A stretch of DNA of 15,596 bases from Prosthecobacter debontii (GTDB lineage Bacteria > Verrucomicrobiota > Verrucomicrobiia > Verrucomicrobiales > Akkermansiaceae). Each line of letters begins with the position of its first letter. Position 1 is the stretch's first letter. The stretch is taken from assembly GCA_945885485.1 (NCBI GenBank), contig CAMCYT010000039.1, forward strand, positions 1 through 15,596, read 5' to 3'. The notes under the pieces are model-generated. The model had not been told where the DNA came from, ran no database searches, and saw only the letters and a list, made by a program, of their open reading frames with translations. Of the stretch, positions 12,144-15,596 are shown one piece after another. A program made the translations under genes and the position numbers.

Positions 12144-15100
12144 TTACTCAAAAACGATAAAGGCGGCTTGCTCGGTGGTGTGTCTGCGGAGGCTGTTGTT
12201 GAAGCCGTCTTCTGCAACGTGGAGTTTGAGTGAGGTCGTGTTGAGTGCCGGAGCGCCGGACATGACAGCCCAGGACCCTTCGGTTCCATCCATGCCGGTT
12301 TGAGAAACGGCAGCGGCGCTGACGCTGGTGAATCCGGACAGGGTGTATTTGTACGGAAGGGCGGAGTCCCCGAAGCATCTAACGCTGTCTGTACCAACGG
12401 CGGCTTGGTAGCGAACACCGTCGATCCTGCCTGTGCCTGTCTCAATGACAATGTAACCGATGGTTTCATTGGCGCGGGTTTTTGCAGGATCTAGACCAAC
12501 GTGTTTTCCGACATTGAGTCTGGTAGCGGAGATTGGAGATGTGGCGAGAGAGCCTCTGCTCCAGAATGTTGACCAATTAGAGTCATTGTAGCTCATGACT
12601 TGGCCAACGACAACAGGCTTGGTGTAAGCATTTTGGTAAGTGCGTGCCTCCGCGTTCCATGCGCTGGTGCCAGATGCAGTGAGCGTGGAGTTGAATTTGA
12701 CGGCCTCCATTTTCACGCCTTGTTGGGCAACTGTGTAGACGCCTTCGTTCACGGCGATTACAGCAACACTCATGCTAACGGGTGTGGATAATCCGTCTGC
12801 ACGGTCAAGTTTGAGCTCGAAGCTGGTTGAGGTCACGTTACGGATGCGGGTGACGACCGGTGGCAAGGTGGTAATGTTATAAATCGGAGTAGCGACGATG
12901 ACTGGTGAAACATAGGTTTTTCCGAGATCCACAACCGTCCAGCCCGAGTTGGTGACCCCGGTGACCGTGGTCCGCACGAGATCTGCAACGGCATAAACTT
13001 TCACATTTACCGTTCCGGAAACCGTAGCGTAGTTGAGTGAATCCGTTGGCGTGAAAGTCACAGGCACGACGTGGGTGCCGATGGCCAAAACCGTCGCCGG
13101 TGAATCGTAACCGAAGCTACCAGAAGCAGATGCTGTGCCGCCGCTGAGCGTGGCGGATGATACAGGCCGACCCACTGGAATCGAAGCGGCGGCTGGCCAT
13201 GCGGTGACGGTTGGTGTCGCTTTGTAAATCTCCATCGAACGGGTGTCTGAGCCTGCGTAACGGGTGTGATTCACGGTTGCGACCACCGTGTAGGGCCCCG
13301 CGTTGGTCGGAGGTGTGGGGCTGCCATTGTAAGTTACATCAACAGGAAGTCCTACGGGATCTGTGGTGACAGTGACGGGTCTTGGCGTGCCATTGTAAGT
13401 TTGGGTGCGTTTAGTGATGGTTACCGTTGCGGGTATGGAATTGACCTCGATGGACACTCCACGAGTGATGACGTCATCAGGCTTCGAGAAATTGATGATA
13501 TTAATGGTATCTGCGTCGGTGCCTACTGGTAGAGCGAGGGCGTTGCTGTTGATTAAAACGGAGAGCGTGACGGATTGACCTGCTTCCAAGTTTCCACTGC
13601 TTGCGGAAAGTGTTACCCAGCTTGTGCCTTTCGCTGCGGTCCATTTGAGTCTTGTTGGGCCGGAATTGGTGAGGGTGTAAGTTTGTGGTGTGGGCGTGAA
13701 CGGACCGCCGTGGGTGCCAACAAATGTGAGATCGTCCTCGGTCTCTACCTCCAAATAATTAACATCCGGATCGCCGGGTTCGACATAGATGGAGCCGGTG
13801 ATTTCCACTGTATCGATGTTCCAGCCTTTGGAGACTGCGAAATTATCGCTGGCGAGCAACCATCTGGCTTTCAGAGTTTTCCCTGAATATTTCTTAGAAT
13901 CGCTTATGGCGATGACGGATTGGATGTAGCCGTCGCTTTTGCCGCTCCATGCGTATTGACCGGAGATGGGGCTGCGGTAGGCCGACGAAATGATTTGGTT
14001 GTAGCCATTGCTTTCGAAGCCAGCGCCAGATTCATTGCTTGTCACGTCAAACCAACCGCCGTCATCGATCTTGAATTGGAGTGTGCCACCGTCATATCCG
14101 GTTTCCGTATCGCATTCTTGCCAGAAGCTGAATTTCAAATTCACGGCATTGAGTGGAATCGGTATGCTGGGCGATTCGATATATTTGGTGGAGATAACGG
14201 AAGGGCAGCCTGCGAAAACGGAATTGTTAATAGTTTGACTGCTGGTCGAAACCACCTCCCAGAGAGGAGCCGCCTCGGTGGTGCTGTAAGTGCTCCAGCC
14301 TGCAGGCAATGAAAGTGATGCATCGAAAAACTCTTCATAAAAATCGACCACAGGGAGAGCGACCGTGAAGGCTCCGGGAAGGGTTGCGGATTCCAAATCG
14401 GGGTTGGTGACCACAACATTCCATTCACCCAGTGCTACGCCTGTTAGATCGAAATCGCAGGTCAGGTTTTCAGAATCCACAAACACGACGTTTGTTCCAA
14501 CGATGTCGGAATAGCCGGTTTTGGTAAGTTTCACGGTTGGGGTAGCTACGAACAAAGTGCCGGTGATTGCGGTGCTGACGGCTGTGCCGACATCTCCCGT
14601 ATTTGGGGTGATGCTGAGCACACGCAACATGGGTGTGGCTTCGACGATGGTGCCGCTGATGAAATATTGACCGAGGCTGGCGTAGTCGGTGTAGCCGGTG
14701 GGTGTTGCAAGCATAGGGCTGCCTGCCGCGGAGTTATCAACGTAGAGGTAATAAACTCCGGCTGGAACTGTGGTGGTGATGGAAGCAAAAGTATTGGTTG
14801 CAGGATTCGATGTGGCGACGGTGACTCCAAGGCTATTGCGCAGCTGGATGGAGATATCCAAGTTGTTGCCGTTAGTCCCGGACGATTGCTTCTCTGGATT
14901 GACATTCAGGGTGATTTCACCGGGGCCGGTCTGGAATGAGAACACATCGACGTCCAAAGCGGTTGAAATGACTCCTTTGTTTTCTGGGTTGTCATTATCC
15001 GGATCGTTTTCCGGGTTTGTGGAGCTGATCGTCACGCCATCCGGGATGACCAGTTCGGTCGCCAGTGGAGCGGTGCCGTAGTGATCGTCGTCCACGTAAG

Positions 15101-15596
15101 CTAGTTGATCTGCCATGATCGTTAAGTCGTCTTGGAACTGATTGGCTCTGTAATATTGGCCCTTGGACCATGTGCTAACGTTACGCAAGGCCGCTCCCAT
15201 GATAGGATTCCAAGAAATATCATCGCTTCCATGGCCACCATAGTATCCGGCGGTAGTGGTGCCGTCGTGAGAAAGTCCAAGGTTGTGGCCAATCTCGTGA
15301 GATCCTGCCTCTGACATGTAATCATTGGACGAGGGGGTTACCCAAGCAGGCTGATAGAGGGTGTGATAACTCTGGTGGTCAAACACTCCAACATAAGCCA
15401 CGCCGCCTGAGCCGGCGTGAGGGCAGGCTTTGCCGTTTTTATCGGATGTTGGAGTGAAGAGAAGCCATGCGACTTTGTTTTTTTCGACCAAATTGATGTT
15501 ATTGACGGGATCGTATCGGACATCCGTGGTTACGTTGATGTCAAAAGGAGCGTAGTCTTCGGCCATGCGCCGCCAGATTTCTTTCATGGCAGCTTG
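12144..15596 (-). CDS. large secreted metzincin-type metallopeptidase, 5' end outside window
   Basis: The frame is open to the window edge, so the N-terminus (signal peptide, propeptide) is missing; 1147 residues follow the first visible ATG (15587). Numbering from it: a reprolysin-like protease domain (1 to about 170) has the zinc motif HEIGHNLGLSH (97-107; His97, Glu98, His101, His107) and Met-turn NPIMG (127-131). Then come a PPC-like prepeptidase domain (about 172-315), an IPT/TIG-like domain (about 322-410), a MAM/jelly-roll-like segment (about 415-600), a BACON-like domain (about 611-716), MBG-type repeats (about 720-865), and a C-terminal pair of similar beta modules (about 880-965 and 985-1065) plus tail, reminiscent of H-type-lectin modules. 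It probably degrades external protein and binds a surface or glycan. No PEP-CTERM or sortase signal is visible at the C-terminus. Domain names past the protease are tentative. Confidence 0.88.
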   Translation of the reverse strand, partial: QAAMKEIWRRMAEDYAPFDINVTTDVRYDPVNNINLVEKNKVAWLLFTPTSDKNGKACPHAGSGGVAYVGVFDHQSYHTLYQPAWVTPSSNDYMSEAGSHEIGHNLGLSHDGTTTAGYYGGHGSDDISWNPIMGAALRNVSTWSKGQYYRANQFQDDLTIMADQLAYVDDDHYGTAPLATELVIPDGVTISSTNPENDPDNDNPENKGVISTALDVDVFSFQTGPGEITLNVNPEKQSSGTNGNNLDISIQLRNSLGVTVATSNPATNTFASITTTVPAGVYYLYVDNSAAGSPMLATPTGYTDYASLGQYFISGTIVEATPMLRVLSITPNTGDVGTAVSTAITGTLFVATPTVKLTKTGYSDIVGTNVVFVDSENLTCDFDLTGVALGEWNVVVTNPDLESATLPGAFTVALPVVDFYEEFFDASLSLPAGWSTYSTTEAAPLWEVVSTSSQTINNSVFAGCPSVISTKYIESPSIPIPLNAVNLKFSFWQECDTETGYDGGTLQFKIDDGGWFDVTSNESGAGFESNGYNQIISSAYRSPISGQYAWSGKSDGYIQSVIAISDSKKYSGKTLKARWLLASDNFAVSKGWNIDTVEITGSIYVEPGDPDVNYLEVETEDDLTFVGTHGGPFTPTPQTYTLTNSGPTRLKWTAAKGTSWVTLSASSGNLEAGQSVTLSVLINSNALALPVGTDADTINIINFSKPDDVITRGVSIEVNSIPATVTITKRTQTYNGTPRPVTVTTDPVGLPVDVTYNGSPTPPTNAGPYTVVATVNHTRYAGSDTRSMEIYKATPTVTAWPAAASIPVGRPVSSATLSGGTASASGSFGYDSPATVLAIGTHVVPVTFTPTDSLNYATVSGTVNVKVYAVADLVRTTVTGVTNSGWTVVDLGKTYVSPVIVATPIYNITTLPPVVTRIRNVTSTSFELKLDRADGLSTPVSMSVAVIAVNEGVYTVAQQGVKMEAVKFNSTLTASGTSAWNAEARTYQNAYTKPVVVGQVMSYNDSNWSTFWSRGSLATSPISATRLNVGKHVGLDPAKTRANETIGYIVIETGTGRIDGVRYQAAVGTDSVRCFGDSALPYKYTLSGFTSVSAAAVSQTGMDGTEGSWAVMSGAPALNTTSLKLHVAEDGFNNSLRRHTTEQAAFIVFE

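Overview
The window looks like chromosomal DNA of a Verrucomicrobiae-type bacterium. The reasons are: a 14-base palindrome TGTTC-N4-GAACA in front of recA, which matches the LexA motif I remember being reported for Verrucomicrobia; the mix of gene families (DUF1080, SGNH hydrolase, one-TM Ser/Thr kinase, entericidin-like lipoprotein, secreted multidomain metallopeptidase); and the absence of a Shine-Dalgarno sequence at essentially every start. No tRNA, rRNA, CRISPR array, insertion sequence or prophage was seen. Placement is from memory of families, not from a search.

Layout. 1-945: a tiny doubtful minus-strand ORF, a palindromic operator-like site, and a polytopic membrane protein resembling eukaryotic Mpv17/PMP22. 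947-2767 (minus): a secreted protein whose middle resembles the Lon (S16) protease fold but appears to lack the catalytic lysine; its start codon lies inside a 9-bp inverted repeat. It diverges from a YbgC-like thioesterase (2851-3255). 3265-6849 (minus): a Ser/Thr kinase with one membrane segment, preceded by a secreted DUF1080 protein and a secreted SGNH hydrolase, possibly one transcription unit. 7049-8465 (plus): an acidic conserved-type hypothetical, then a 55-residue entericidin-like lipoprotein. 8471-9076 (minus): a six-TM protein. 9230-10057 (plus): accD. 10058-10448: noncoding DNA with degenerate direct and inverted repeats. 10449-10721 (minus): a small acyl-carrier-protein-like gene. 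10836-10908: a REP-like palindrome and the recA terminator. 10926-11978 (minus): recA with a LexA-type box. 12088-15596 (minus): terminator and most of a large secreted metzincin-type protease, cut off at its 5' end by the window edge.

How the genes relate. Most are single transcription units, often in convergent pairs only 1 to 9 bases apart. Housekeeping functions are fatty-acid synthesis (accD) and recombination/SOS (recA). The secreted DUF1080, SGNH and metalloprotease proteins suit a heterotroph that digests polysaccharides and proteins.

The most striking item is the 90-residue ACP-like protein. Its first half matches ACP helices II-IV and its second half matches ACP helix I up to the DLGxD motif, so the order is circularly permuted. 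The cut falls at the phosphopantetheine serine, which is replaced by glycine. An in-frame stop codon just upstream of the ATG rules out a missed in-frame N-terminal extension.
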